Origin: Shouchella tritolerans
Lineage (GTDB): Bacteria > Bacillota > Bacilli > Bacillales > Bacillaceae_D
Direction of reading: 5' to 3'
Assembly (NCBI RefSeq): GCF_025770735.1
Contig: NZ_JAODPB010000004.1
Coordinates: 186,001 to 250,000, forward strand
Length of the DNA stretch: 64,000 bases
Shown here in pieces: positions 8,839 through 17,432 of this stretch. A program made the position numbers and the translations under genes. Numbering within the stretch: the first letter of the stretch is position 1; the number at the start of each line of letters is the position of its first letter. The notes under the pieces are model-generated. The model ran no database searches. It was not told the DNA's origin and worked only from the letters and a program-made list of their open reading frames with translations.

Positions 8839-9817
8839 CCGTTCCTCCTAATACGTCAGTCACTTGCAAAGCCATCCGGTCTCGCTTTACTCCTGGCTGG
8901 CCGCTAAATTTCTTTTCACCGCCTACGAGCACATCAAGTGGTTCATCAATTAGCTGGTTTAAGGCAACGACATCTCCTTTAGCAAGGCGAAGAAATTCTT
9001 CAATCGTAATCGTTGAGCGCCCAAGTTCGACGGCAACTTCAAGTGTCGTTTGCCGGACTTGTTTGTTTAACAGTGCCTTATCTTCTGTTGAGAGGGCACC
9101 GCGCTGTTCTTGAAACCAATGGTGGCTCGTTAATTTCGGCAATATTTCTTCTAATACGACATGAGGCAAACAGATCGTCATGAGCCCTGTCGTATTGGCA
9201 ATGCTTGTTGACAGCGAAATGACAACAACCGTTTCGTTCGGTGACACGAGCTGCAAAAAATGGGGATTCACTTCAATGTTTTCGGTGATCGGCTCCATTT
9301 CAATTACAGTCGTCCAAGCTTCAGCGAAACTTGCCAGCATCGATTCAAATAGCCCTGATAAAATTTTTGTTTCAATTTCTGTCAAATTATCAATTTTATT
9401 AAAGCTCATCCCATGTCCGCCAAGTACACGGTCAAACATGGCGTAGGCGATATTAGGATTAATTTCAATTAATACCCGTCCATTTAATGGTAGAGGCTCG
9501 ATCACGTTCAAAAACGTCATCGTCGGTATGCTGCGGACATACTCTTCGTATGGAACCTGTTCGACAGAGGCTACTTGGATTTGCACAAGCGAACGGAGCT
9601 TGGCCGATAAATTGGTTGTCAACAACCGCGCGTAATTTTCATGGATGCGGGATAAGTTCCGAATTTGGTCTTTTGAAAAGCGTAGCGCTCGTTTAAAATC
9701 ATAAACCCGAACTTTCTTCTCTGACTCTAGCTTTAATAACTCTTCGGCATCCATTTCTCCAGTCGTCAAAGCAGAAAGGAGCGCATCAATCTCACCTTGA
9801 GACAGCACATCAGCCAT
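8828..9817 (-). CDS. fliM: Flagellar motor switch protein FliM
   Basis: FliM is the C-ring switch protein that binds CheY-P. The 329-residue product begins with the CheY-docking segment (LSQGEIDALLSAL), followed by the middle CheC-like domain and the C-terminal SpoA domain (VELGRSTITIEEFLRLAKGD). Length is typical. The gene precedes fliY with an 11-nt overlap and follows fliL. Confidence 0.97.
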   Translation of the reverse strand: MADVLSQGEIDALLSALTTGEMDAEELLKLESEKKVRVYDFKRALRFSKDQIRNLSRIHENYARLLTTNLSAKLRSLVQIQVASVEQVPYEEYVRSIPTMTFLNVIEPLPLNGRVLIEINPNIAYAMFDRVLGGHGMSFNKIDNLTEIETKILSGLFESMLASFAEAWTTVIEMEPITENIEVNPHFLQLVSPNETVVVISLSTSIANTTGLMTICLPHVVLEEILPKLTSHHWFQEQRGALSTEDKALLNKQVRQTTLEVAVELGRSTITIEEFLRLAKGDVVALNQLIDEPLDVLVGGEKKFSGQPGVKRDRMALQVTDVLGGTDDE

Positions 9818-9835
9818 TAGAGCACCTCATTTTTG

Positions 9836-10267
9836 TTATTGGACCACTTTCACTGTCGTATAAACAGCTTTGACAGTGCCTTGTTCTAAATGGTCGTTTA
9901 ATTTTGTCTGGATCGTTTCCTGCAGCTCGGCTAGACCTTCTTCACCGACGAGGTCCTCTGCAGACATTTCTGCAAGTGTCAGCAAAATGACATTATTCAC
10001 TTGGAACCCTCTTTTATCGATGTCCGCAAGCGTGTCTTTGTGATCGAGTTCGATCCGAAATTGAGCGCGGATGAATTCCCCTGACTTTAAATTGGTCGTA
10101 ATTTCTTCTGTATCAAATGAGCGCTCATTAATGTCCTCTATCGTTGGCGCACCGCTCGCCTTGTTTTGGGCAAATGGGCCAATGCCAAGCATATAGAGCC
10201 CTGCAACTATGACGACTCCGGTGAGCAAGAGGCTGAACGCTACGCCAATTACACGGTTTTTTTTCAA
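9836..10267 (-). CDS. fliL: Flagellar basal-body protein FliL
   Basis: FliL is a single-span membrane protein associated with the stator and basal body. The 143-residue product has a short basic N-terminus, a membrane helix at about residues 8-29, and an extracytoplasmic domain whose end ([20 protein letters not shown]) follows the FliL pattern. Its start overlaps the flbD stop by ATGA. Confidence 0.93.
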   Translation of the reverse strand: MKKNRVIGVAFSLLLTGVVIVAGLYMLGIGPFAQNKASGAPTIEDINERSFDTEEITTNLKSGEFIRAQFRIELDHKDTLADIDKRGFQVNNVILLTLAEMSAEDLVGEEGLAELQETIQTKLNDHLEQGTVKAVYTTVKVVQ

Positions 10268-10488
10268 CCTGATAAATCCTCCCTTTTGTAGCTTCCAACA
10301 AGGCCGATCTCGGCCATACGGTTGTTGATCGCTTGGCCGACTTGTTCCATGTCATCGGCAACGACGAGCTTTTTTCCATTTACAAGCGTGATCGTTGTAT
10401 CAGGCAACGCTTCTACTTTTTCGATCAACAACAAATTTAACAACAGCCGTTGCCCGTTTAAGCGCGTTAATGGAATCATGCCAGTCAC
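10264..10488 (-). CDS. flbD: FlbD/SwrD family protein
   Basis: This is a 74-residue protein beginning [18 protein letters not shown], the signature start of the FlbD (SwrD) family, followed by [20 protein letters not shown]. In B. subtilis SwrD increases motor torque. It begins immediately after the flgE stop and overlaps fliL by 4 nt. Confidence 0.92.
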   Translation of the reverse strand: MTGMIPLTRLNGQRLLLNLLLIEKVEALPDTTITLVNGKKLVVADDMEQVGQAINNRMAEIGLVGSYKREDLSG

Positions 10489-11292
10489 CTATCGTTTTAA
10501 GTTTACAAGCTCTTGTAAAATTTCATCTGAAGTCGTAATGATCCGGGAATTAGCTTGAAAACCACGCTGTGCGACGATCATTTCCGAAAATTCATCAGCG
10601 AGATCCACATTCGACATTTCTAAATAGCCAGACTGAATGTCACCAGTGCCTTGTGTTCCTGGAATGACTAGATTGGCAGGGCCAGAAGCAGGAGTTGCTG
10701 TGAATAGGGATCCGCCAGCGCTATTAAGGCCTTCAGGATTAGCAAAATTAGCGACGCCAATTTGCAAGGTTAAAGGGTTTTCTTGCCCCTGAATAGTAAC
10801 GATGATTTCGCCTTGCTTGTTAACGGAAATGCTTTGCATGTCATCAAGAAGATCTGGATCGATTTGCAACCTGTTGCCGTCTGCCCCTAACAAATAGGCG
10901 CCTGAGCTGTTGACAACATTGCCGTCGTGGTCGACATAAATATTTCCAGCCCGCGTGTAAAACGTATCGGCTCCGACTTGAACGGCAAAGTAGCCATCGC
11001 CATTTATCGCCAAGTCCAATTCACGCCCCGTATATTGGTTGCCTCCTCCGGTATGAACCGTGTCAATTGCGCCAACCATTGAACCAGAACCAATTTGCTT
11101 GCTATTGACGCCACCACGGTCAGGAGTGGCGGCCATTGGCCCTTGTACTTGCTGGCTAACCATATCTTGAAACATGACGCGCCCTTTTTTGAACCCATGA
11201 GTATTGACGTTAGCAATGTTATTGCCGACAACGTCTAGCTTTGTTTGGAAACCTTTCATACCTGAGATGCCTGAATACATGGAACGAATCAT
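10489..11292 (-). CDS. flgE: Flagellar hook protein FlgE (Bacillus short form)
   Basis: This is a rod/hook-family protein of 267 residues. The N-terminal hook motif (YSGISGMKGFQTKLDVVGNNIANVNTHGFKK) and the C-terminal helix (EMIVAQRGFQANSRIITTSD) are both visible. In Bacillus the hook gene at this position is of the short type and was earlier called flgG. It follows flgD, which encodes its capping scaffold. Confidence 0.92.
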   Translation of the reverse strand: MIRSMYSGISGMKGFQTKLDVVGNNIANVNTHGFKKGRVMFQDMVSQQVQGPMAATPDRGGVNSKQIGSGSMVGAIDTVHTGGGNQYTGRELDLAINGDGYFAVQVGADTFYTRAGNIYVDHDGNVVNSSGAYLLGADGNRLQIDPDLLDDMQSISVNKQGEIIVTIQGQENPLTLQIGVANFANPEGLNSAGGSLFTATPASGPANLVIPGTQGTGDIQSGYLEMSNVDLADEFSEMIVAQRGFQANSRIITTSDEILQELVNLKR

Positions 11293-11307
11293 AACGGATC
11301 GTCTCCT

Positions 11308-11742
11308 TTACTCGTTTGATGTTGGTTTAATAATTGAAATTAAATTGCTTGCCTCAATCCACTTGTCATCATCGATTTGCACGAGCAAGTCGCCAGACTC
11401 GCTGTATTTAACTCCAGTCACTGTTGCTTGCTCGACTTTGTCTTTTTCGTTAAGCCATTCAACCGATTTGCCGATTAACTCGCTTAGCGCCATCAATTGC
11501 TGGCTTTTTTGCTCATAGTACATATATTCCATCGTGCTATTCAGTTTCGTAAGCTGCTCCAACTGGGAAAAAGTCGCTAATTGGGCAATGAACTCCCGAT
11601 CTTCTATCGGGTTGCTCGGGTCTTGGTTTTGCAGTTGCGTAATCAAAAGCTTCAAAAACGCGTCTTGGCCAAGTGAATTGTTTGGTTGCCGCTGCTGGTT
11701 CTGTACCGAGGAAAGCAACAACGATGGGTCAACTTGCGTCAT
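11308..11742 (-). CDS. flgD: Hook-cap scaffold protein FlgD
   Basis: FlgD caps the growing hook. This 144-residue product carries the conserved N-terminal block GQDAFLKLLITQLQNQDPSN followed by EFIAQLATFSQLEQLTKLN. The C-terminal Ig-like part of longer FlgDs is short, as in Bacillus YlxG. Its first 14 nt overlap the end of fliK. Confidence 0.94.
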   Translation of the reverse strand: MTQVDPSLLLSSVQNQQRQPNNSLGQDAFLKLLITQLQNQDPSNPIEDREFIAQLATFSQLEQLTKLNSTMEYMYYEQKSQQLMALSELIGKSVEWLNEKDKVEQATVTGVKYSESGDLLVQIDDDKWIEASNLISIIKPTSNE

Positions 11743-13324
11743 CCGCTTCCTCTCCTTCTCCTTGTTTTTGACTCATCCAATCTGAAAATGAATGCTGCTT
11801 CCGTTGTTCGCCAACCTCGTCTTCCGGTGGTTTTCGCCCGCCTTCCTGTCCACTTTCACCATTGCTTTGCTCGTCTCCCTCTTCATCAATTGGCCCGATT
11901 TCAAACGTGGCGTCTTGGTTAACCATTTGCCTTAATCCAGGGAGAGCGCGCTCTAGCGTTTCTGCGGTTGCTTTTTTATCGGCAAGCAGTTTGACGACTA
12001 GCCCTTGGCTAGAATGGAAAAGTTGCACATGCAAACGCCCAAGCGTTTCTGGATGAAGCTTCACCGTCAATTGCAGCGCCCCATCTCCATGTTGCTTGAA
12101 CGCAGCCGCTCTTAGCACTCGTTCAAGCTGCTTAGCCAGCATAGGGGGCAGCGCACTTTTCCCACTTGGCTGTTTCGTGGCTTCCACAGCAGCGCTTCCT
12201 TCGATTCCAGCTTGACCGCTAGCCATTCCTGTGCCGTTATGCGTTTGTTTGCTAGGTCCCTCTATGATGCGCGGCGCAGTGCTTGGCTCTTTCTCATGCA
12301 CGATTCGCTTTTTAGGGTCTATTTGTTCTAATTTCCCTTCTGCTAAAGAAACGGATACCTTAGTCGGCTCATTTCGCTCAGTATGTAACTCGTTTTCTTC
12401 ATGAGTCTTTCCATTAGTAAACTTGTTTTGTTCATTTTTAAAAACTTGGGCCTGCTCTGCTTCTGTCCTAACAGGTGACTCGTCTTCCACGCCTGAATTT
12501 GAATCCACTTGCCACGCATCGTTCGCGCTGGCTTTCATCGCGTCACTTGGCTGCGAGCTTACTTTCGTTAAAAGTGCAACTTCTTGTTCCCGCTTCAGCG
12601 ACTCAGCCCTATTTTCAGGCTCGGTTTTGTCGTCGCCTTGAGGCAAAGGCGCCGGACGGTCAGAAGACATTTGTTGATTTTTGTCTCTAAATGTTCGGTT
12701 GTTTTCCTCAGGAGGCTCTGATCCCATGTCTTGAAAAGGAGTAGGAGCCACTTGCCGGAGTGACGGTTCCTTTTCGCCTGTTTTGCTATTACGAACGGCT
12801 ATGTCTTTAAGCTCATCTTGGCTTAAAGCAGGTTTAGCGCTAGCACTGTCGTTTTCTTTCGGTTCCTTCGCTAGGTTTTCTAACAACTCACCTGCTTCTG
12901 CTCTCGATGTTGCCCCTGCCAAGGTTGTAGGGGAAGCACCCGTCGTGGTTTGGCTTAAATCCCAACCCGTTGAGTCCACTGGTTGGTTCATTAAAGGACC
13001 GGGCTTGCTACCACCTTCTTCATTCACAACACTAGGCTGGCCAAAGTCCACAGCGCCTACTGGGATTTGATTTTGATTCGCCTGATTTTCAGCGGCGATC
13101 CGACTTAAAACAGGATCATCTGCTTGTTCATCGTTTGGCGCTGACGTTCCAGCGTCGTTGTCTAACTCCTCTGTATTGGTAAGAGGAAGAAACATGGTGT
13201 TTAGCCCTTCAGTAGATGACGAAGCCTTATTTAATAGAAGATCGGAAAACGATTGGCTTCGTCCTTTCACCTGGCCTAAAGGTCGTGATGTCGCGATTTC
13301 ATTCACCATTTGTGTAATGTGCAC
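11729..13324 (-). CDS. fliK: Flagellar hook-length control protein FliK
   Basis: FliK measures the hook and signals to FlhB. I chose the GTG at 13324 because it lies 8 nt behind a strong AAGGGGGG ribosome-binding site and just after the ylxF stop; an ATG at 13351 would run back into ylxF. The product is 531 residues. A long, acidic, low-complexity N-terminal region (roughly residues 1-390) is followed by the FliK C-domain with LQLTVKLHPETLGRLHVQLF near residue 420. The low conservation of the N-terminal part is normal for molecular rulers. Confidence 0.88.
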   Translation of the reverse strand: MHITQMVNEIATSRPLGQVKGRSQSFSDLLLNKASSSTEGLNTMFLPLTNTEELDNDAGTSAPNDEQADDPVLSRIAAENQANQNQIPVGAVDFGQPSVVNEEGGSKPGPLMNQPVDSTGWDLSQTTTGASPTTLAGATSRAEAGELLENLAKEPKENDSASAKPALSQDELKDIAVRNSKTGEKEPSLRQVAPTPFQDMGSEPPEENNRTFRDKNQQMSSDRPAPLPQGDDKTEPENRAESLKREQEVALLTKVSSQPSDAMKASANDAWQVDSNSGVEDESPVRTEAEQAQVFKNEQNKFTNGKTHEENELHTERNEPTKVSVSLAEGKLEQIDPKKRIVHEKEPSTAPRIIEGPSKQTHNGTGMASGQAGIEGSAAVEATKQPSGKSALPPMLAKQLERVLRAAAFKQHGDGALQLTVKLHPETLGRLHVQLFHSSQGLVVKLLADKKATAETLERALPGLRQMVNQDATFEIGPIDEEGDEQSNGESGQEGGRKPPEDEVGEQRKQHSFSDWMSQKQGEGEEADDAS

Positions 13325-13331
13325 GTTGCCC

Positions 13332-13892
13332 CTACCCCCCTTCTTGCGCAAGCCTTTCTAAAAACCGGGCCGCCTTTTCTTCAGGCATTTTCGCGAGAAT
13401 CGAGCCGCGTAGTTGGTCTTTCATAGCAGCCACATGGCGATAAGCTTCTTCTTCATTCATTTCATCGAGTAATGCAGCTGCACGCTTTGGCGTCATTTGT
13501 TCATATGTCTTTAATACAGCTGGCAAGTTGCCTTCTTCAAGTATGGTTTCGTTTTCCACATTAGCGATTGCCTCGTCCTCGTTTGCCTCGATGTCATCAA
13601 GCTGTCCTTGCGCTTCTGCTAGTTCAGCATTTTTTACTTCAAGCTCATTGGAGAGCTCCTGCAACTCCGTTTGCAGATCAAGCAGTTCGCCTTCCAACTG
13701 CTCATACTTTTTTTGCCACTCATTCTCTGCCTGGTTATTCGGCTTAAACCCGAATGCATTTTTAATGCTGTCCATTGGCGAAAATCCTAGCAAAGGGCCG
13801 ATTAAAAACACGGCAGCAAGGACGATGACAAAAAACGGAACGGCAAAAGCAAAAATCACAGTCCAGCGTTTTTTTGTCGGTTTCTCGTTCAT
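13332..13892 (-). CDS. ylxF: YlxF/MotE-like coiled-coil membrane protein
   Basis: This 186-residue protein has one N-terminal membrane helix (about residues 9-34), a long coiled coil (about residues 55-115, many Glu and Leu), and a C-terminal MgtE-N-like helical segment (TPKRAAALLDEMNEEEAYRH). YlxF occupies this fla/che position in Bacillus. A MotE-like chaperone or stator-related role is inferred from the domain pattern only. Confidence 0.82.
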   Translation of the reverse strand: MNEKPTKKRWTVIFAFAVPFFVIVLAAVFLIGPLLGFSPMDSIKNAFGFKPNNQAENEWQKKYEQLEGELLDLQTELQELSNELEVKNAELAEAQGQLDDIEANEDEAIANVENETILEEGNLPAVLKTYEQMTPKRAAALLDEMNEEEAYRHVAAMKDQLRGSILAKMPEEKAARFLERLAQEGG

Positions 13893-14336
13893 TTAGGCAA
13901 ATTTCCTTTTGAACCGGGTAACGCACAACTCATCCATCCGTTGTTGCTCCCGGCGGTTTTCTGCTTGTTTTTGTTCAAGGCGTTTCTTTTCTTTTAACCG
14001 TTCATATTGTTTATACGAAACGGCATGTTGCTGGAACGTCGCTTTCTTTTGAAGCATATCAGCCCTAGCCTGGTCGGTTCGCAGCTGTTGTTTTCCAATT
14101 TGCTGCTGCAGTCCATCCAAGCACGCCTGGCTGATAAGCAAATCGGAAATTGATGCTTTTTCAACCAGCATCTTCTCGGTCGCTGCTTGCACATCTTCTT
14201 TTTGCTTTAGCAAACGGAACAGCGCCATTGCCTCACATTCAAATGCGTCAACAGCCACTTCGTATTGCTTATGAGCGGCCTCTTTTTCCTGCTTGCATAC
14301 ATCCATCGCTGTCTGTAACGTAAATTGAAATGCCAT
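13893..14336 (-). CDS. fliJ: Flagellar export chaperone FliJ
   Basis: FliJ is a short coiled-coil stalk protein that works with the FliI ATPase. I prefer the ATG at 14336 (MAFQFTLQTAMDVCKQEKE), which gives 147 residues and the usual family start. A GTG at 14348 overlapping the fliI stop is also in frame. The sequence is almost entirely helical and rich in Gln, Glu and Lys. Confidence 0.9.
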   Translation of the reverse strand: MAFQFTLQTAMDVCKQEKEAAHKQYEVAVDAFECEAMALFRLLKQKEDVQAATEKMLVEKASISDLLISQACLDGLQQQIGKQQLRTDQARADMLQKKATFQQHAVSYKQYERLKEKKRLEQKQAENRREQQRMDELCVTRFKRKFA

Positions 14337-14344
14337 TGCAAGCG

Positions 14345-15658
14345 TCACTCCCGTTTAAAAAGTTGTATAAGCTTCGCTTTCGTTTCTGCAAACGAATCGC
14401 TTTCTTCGACTTCTTGTCTAAGAAAGTCAAGCATCGCTGGATGGTCGTGAATAGCAGCGTCAATGTCTTTGGAACTGCCCTGTTTATAAGCCCCTAGTGA
14501 AATTAAGTCTTCTGACTGCTCGTAATCGGCTAAACGCTGCCTAAAAAGCTTTGCTGCATGGAGATGCTCGCTTTCCACCAACTCTTTCATCAGCCTACTA
14601 ACGCTTTTTAACACATTGACGGCTGGATACTGTCCACGATTGGCGAGTTGCCTGTCCAATACAAAGTGTCCGTCAAGAATCCCGCGCACGGCATCTGCAA
14701 TAGGCTCATTCATGTCGTCTCCGTCTACAAGAACGGTGTACAAACCGGTGATCGAGCCTGACTGGTTCGTGCCTGACCGTTCTAGCAACTTCGGCATCAT
14801 CGCAAAAACAGAAGGGGGATAGCCTTTTGTCGTCGGTGGTTCGCCAATGGCCAAGCCAATTTCGCGCTGTGCCATCGCAAACCGTGTGACCGAATCCATC
14901 ATTAAATTGACATTCTTGCCCTTGTCGCGGAAATATTCAGCAATGGCAGTAGCCGTTTGCGCTCCTTTCACTCGTAACAGCGCTGGCTGGTCTGATGTCG
15001 CGACGACAACGACCGACTTTTTAAGTCCTTCCTCTCCTAAGTCGCGCTCAACAAATTCTTTTACCTCTCGGCCGCGTTCGCCAATTAAAGCGATCACATT
15101 CACATCTGCATCCGATTGTTTGGCAATCATCGACATGAGTGTGCTCTTCCCTACGCCGCTGCCAGCAAAAATGCCAACTCTTTGCCCTTTTCCCATCGTC
15201 AACAGCCCGTCGATTGCGCGGACACCAACGCTCATAATTTCGGAAATGCGCGGTCTTTCTAGCGGGTTTGGAGGTGAATTGTCGGTTGAATAGTTGGCGT
15301 CTGTCTCACCTAGTGCTGTGCTTTGCAAAAACGGTTCACCGACGCCATTGACAATTTGGCCAATCAAACTTGGTCCACACGCTACATTTAACGGCTTTCC
15401 CGTTCCTTCCACATAGCTCCCAGGCGCTATTCGCCGGGTATCGTCTAGTGGCATGAGCAAAATGCGGTCGTCCTTAAAACCAACGACTTCAGCCCGTACT
15501 TTAGTCCCCTTTTGGTCTGCGCTAGCCCAGATATAGCACAGCTCACCGATAAATGCTCTTGGCCCAGCTGATTCAATCGTCAACCCCGCGGCATGTCGAA
15601 CTTGCCCATACCACTTATACGGGGAAAGTGTGTGAACATGATCAATGAGCTTTTGCAA
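14345..15658 (-). CDS. fliI: Flagellum-specific ATPase FliI
   Basis: FliI is the F1-beta-like ATPase of flagellar export. Walker A (GSGVGKSTL) and the catalytic GERGREVKEF block are present, as is the DSVTRFAMAQREIGLA motif. The TTG at 15658 follows GAGGTG at 8-nt spacing and gives an N-terminus (QKLIDHVHTLSPYKWYGQV) like other FliI proteins. An in-frame ATG at 15682 would add eight residues. Either way the start lies inside the end of fliH. Confidence 0.95.
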   Translation of the reverse strand: MQKLIDHVHTLSPYKWYGQVRHAAGLTIESAGPRAFIGELCYIWASADQKGTKVRAEVVGFKDDRILLMPLDDTRRIAPGSYVEGTGKPLNVACGPSLIGQIVNGVGEPFLQSTALGETDANYSTDNSPPNPLERPRISEIMSVGVRAIDGLLTMGKGQRVGIFAGSGVGKSTLMSMIAKQSDADVNVIALIGERGREVKEFVERDLGEEGLKKSVVVVATSDQPALLRVKGAQTATAIAEYFRDKGKNVNLMMDSVTRFAMAQREIGLAIGEPPTTKGYPPSVFAMMPKLLERSGTNQSGSITGLYTVLVDGDDMNEPIADAVRGILDGHFVLDRQLANRGQYPAVNVLKSVSRLMKELVESEHLHAAKLFRQRLADYEQSEDLISLGAYKQGSSKDIDAAIHDHPAMLDFLRQEVEESDSFAETKAKLIQLFKRE

Positions 15659-16427
15659 ATGAACCACACCTCGCAGCCTCATGAAGCTGCTTTTTCAACT
15701 GCTCGATCTGAGTCGGAAGAGAAGCATCCATTCTTCCAGCATTGGTGACGATAAAACAGTGGTCGTCTTGTAGTTGCCCGTCTGGTATAAGCTGAAAATC
15801 TTCGCAGGCAGGTATGGCCCCTTGCAACTCGTCCACGCAAGCGGCGAGCCTTTTGTACCAATGGGGCGGCACATACAATTTGACAAATGCATGGTCGCGC
15901 ACTTCAGCAAGGGCGGCTTGCACCATATTCTGTAAGTAGGAGTCTTCTGCGATAGAAACGCCAATCACCTTTTCAGCAATGGCACAAGCAAGCTCAATCA
16001 AAAGCGGTTGTTCATTGTCTACTTTTAATGCAGCCACTGCCTGTGCCTCTTCTAGCAGTTGCTTCGCTTCCGCTATCGTTGACTCGTAAATGGCTTTTGC
16101 TTGGCTTTCACCCGCTGTAAAGCCAGCATCATAACCTTCTTGTTCTGCTTTCAAGCGCGCTTTTTCCCATTGTTGCTCTAGCTCCGCTTGTTTGCTTTCC
16201 ATCTTTTTTTCAATTGCCCTCGCTTCTGCTTGTGCTTCCTCGATCAATTGGGCTGCCTTCGCTTCTGCTTTTTCTTGCATTTGTTCTAGCTGGGCTTCTT
16301 CTTTGGCCAGTTCTTGTCTTGCTTCCCGTTCTCTTGTCCGTTGAGACAAAGGTTTGATGCCAATTTCCCGTGCAATGCTCACATTCTTAGTAGAACGGAT
16401 CACGTTAGACAAGGACGTCATCTCCAT
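15642..16427 (-). CDS. fliH: Flagellar export ATPase regulator FliH
   Basis: FliH binds FliI and connects it to the C-ring. This product of about 261 residues has an N-terminal segment with SNVIRS, a long Glu/Ala/Gln-rich coiled coil (about residues 35-120) and a C-terminal domain resembling V-type ATPase subunit E. The start is uncertain. The ATG at 16427 has no good ribosome-binding site, whereas a TTG at 16412 has GGAG at 9-nt spacing and would give a five-residue shorter product. The first bases overlap the end of fliG. Confidence 0.88.
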   Translation of the reverse strand: MEMTSLSNVIRSTKNVSIAREIGIKPLSQRTREREARQELAKEEAQLEQMQEKAEAKAAQLIEEAQAEARAIEKKMESKQAELEQQWEKARLKAEQEGYDAGFTAGESQAKAIYESTIAEAKQLLEEAQAVAALKVDNEQPLLIELACAIAEKVIGVSIAEDSYLQNMVQAALAEVRDHAFVKLYVPPHWYKRLAACVDELQGAIPACEDFQLIPDGQLQDDHCFIVTNAGRMDASLPTQIEQLKKQLHEAARCGSFAKAH

Positions 16428-17412
16428 TCGTGCGGGCTATCACAATTTCGCCCATTTCTTCAAGCTGCCTGATGGTCGCGACAATCCGCGATTGTGCTTC
16501 TTCTACATCACGCAAGCGGACAGGCCCCATGTAATCCATTTCGTCTTTAAACGCTTCAGCCATCCGTTGAGACATATTGTCAAACACCATTTCTTTCACA
16601 TCATCGCTTGCTACTTTCAAGGCAAGCTTCAAGTCATCGTTGTCTACATCGCGGATCACTCTTTGGATCGCCCGTTTTTCAAGGGTGACAATATCTTCAA
16701 ACACAAACATCCGTTTTTTGATTTCTTCCGCCAACTCAGGATCTTGGATATAGAGCCCATCAAGAATCGTCCGTTCCGTTGAACGGTCAACCCCATTCAA
16801 CACTTCTACGACCGCTTCGATTCCGCCAGTTTCCGTAAAGTCTTGTGACAATGTTTGCGACAACTTCTCTTCCAACACCGCTTCCACTTGAGCGATCACT
16901 TCTGGAGAGGAGCTGTCCATTAGCGCCATTCGCCTTGCGACATCGGTCTGGATCGTTTCCGGCAAAGCAGAAATGATTTGACCTGCCTGCTTGGCCGACA
17001 AGTACGATAGAATCACGGCAATGGTTTGCGGATGCTCATGCTGGATAAAATTTAATATTTGGCTTGCATCCGTTTTGCGGGCAAAATCAAATGGCCTTAC
17101 TTGGATCGTTGACGTCAGCCGTTGGATCATCGAGGCGGCCGCTTCTTCTCCTAATGCTTTTTCCAAAATCGTCTTCGCAAAACCTATGCCGCCTTGGGCA
17201 ATGTACTCCTGTGCTTTTGCCATCGAATGAAATTCGCCCATAACATTGTTTTGAACATCTTTATCGACTTTTCGCATCGCGGATATTTCAAGTGACAGCA
17301 ATTCAATTTCATCCTCAGTTAAGTGTTTATACACTTCCGCTGCCGTATCAGGCCCGAGTGAAATTAGCAATATCGCTGCTTTTTGACGTCCCGTCAGCTT
17401 TACTTTCGGCAT
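16405..17412 (-). CDS. fliG: Flagellar motor switch protein FliG
   Basis: FliG is the rotor protein that contacts the stator. The 335-residue product starts MPKVKLTGRQKAAILLISLG. It includes the middle-domain EHPQTIAVILSYL block and a C-terminal torque domain with the charged helix near VRLRDVEEAQSRI. I used the ATG at 17412, which has AAAGGAG at suitable spacing; the TTG nine bases upstream is too close to that site. Confidence 0.97.
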   Translation of the reverse strand: MPKVKLTGRQKAAILLISLGPDTAAEVYKHLTEDEIELLSLEISAMRKVDKDVQNNVMGEFHSMAKAQEYIAQGGIGFAKTILEKALGEEAAASMIQRLTSTIQVRPFDFARKTDASQILNFIQHEHPQTIAVILSYLSAKQAGQIISALPETIQTDVARRMALMDSSSPEVIAQVEAVLEEKLSQTLSQDFTETGGIEAVVEVLNGVDRSTERTILDGLYIQDPELAEEIKKRMFVFEDIVTLEKRAIQRVIRDVDNDDLKLALKVASDDVKEMVFDNMSQRMAEAFKDEMDYMGPVRLRDVEEAQSRIVATIRQLEEMGEIVIARTNGDDVLV

Positions 17413-17432
17413 TTCGTCCAATCTCCTTTCTG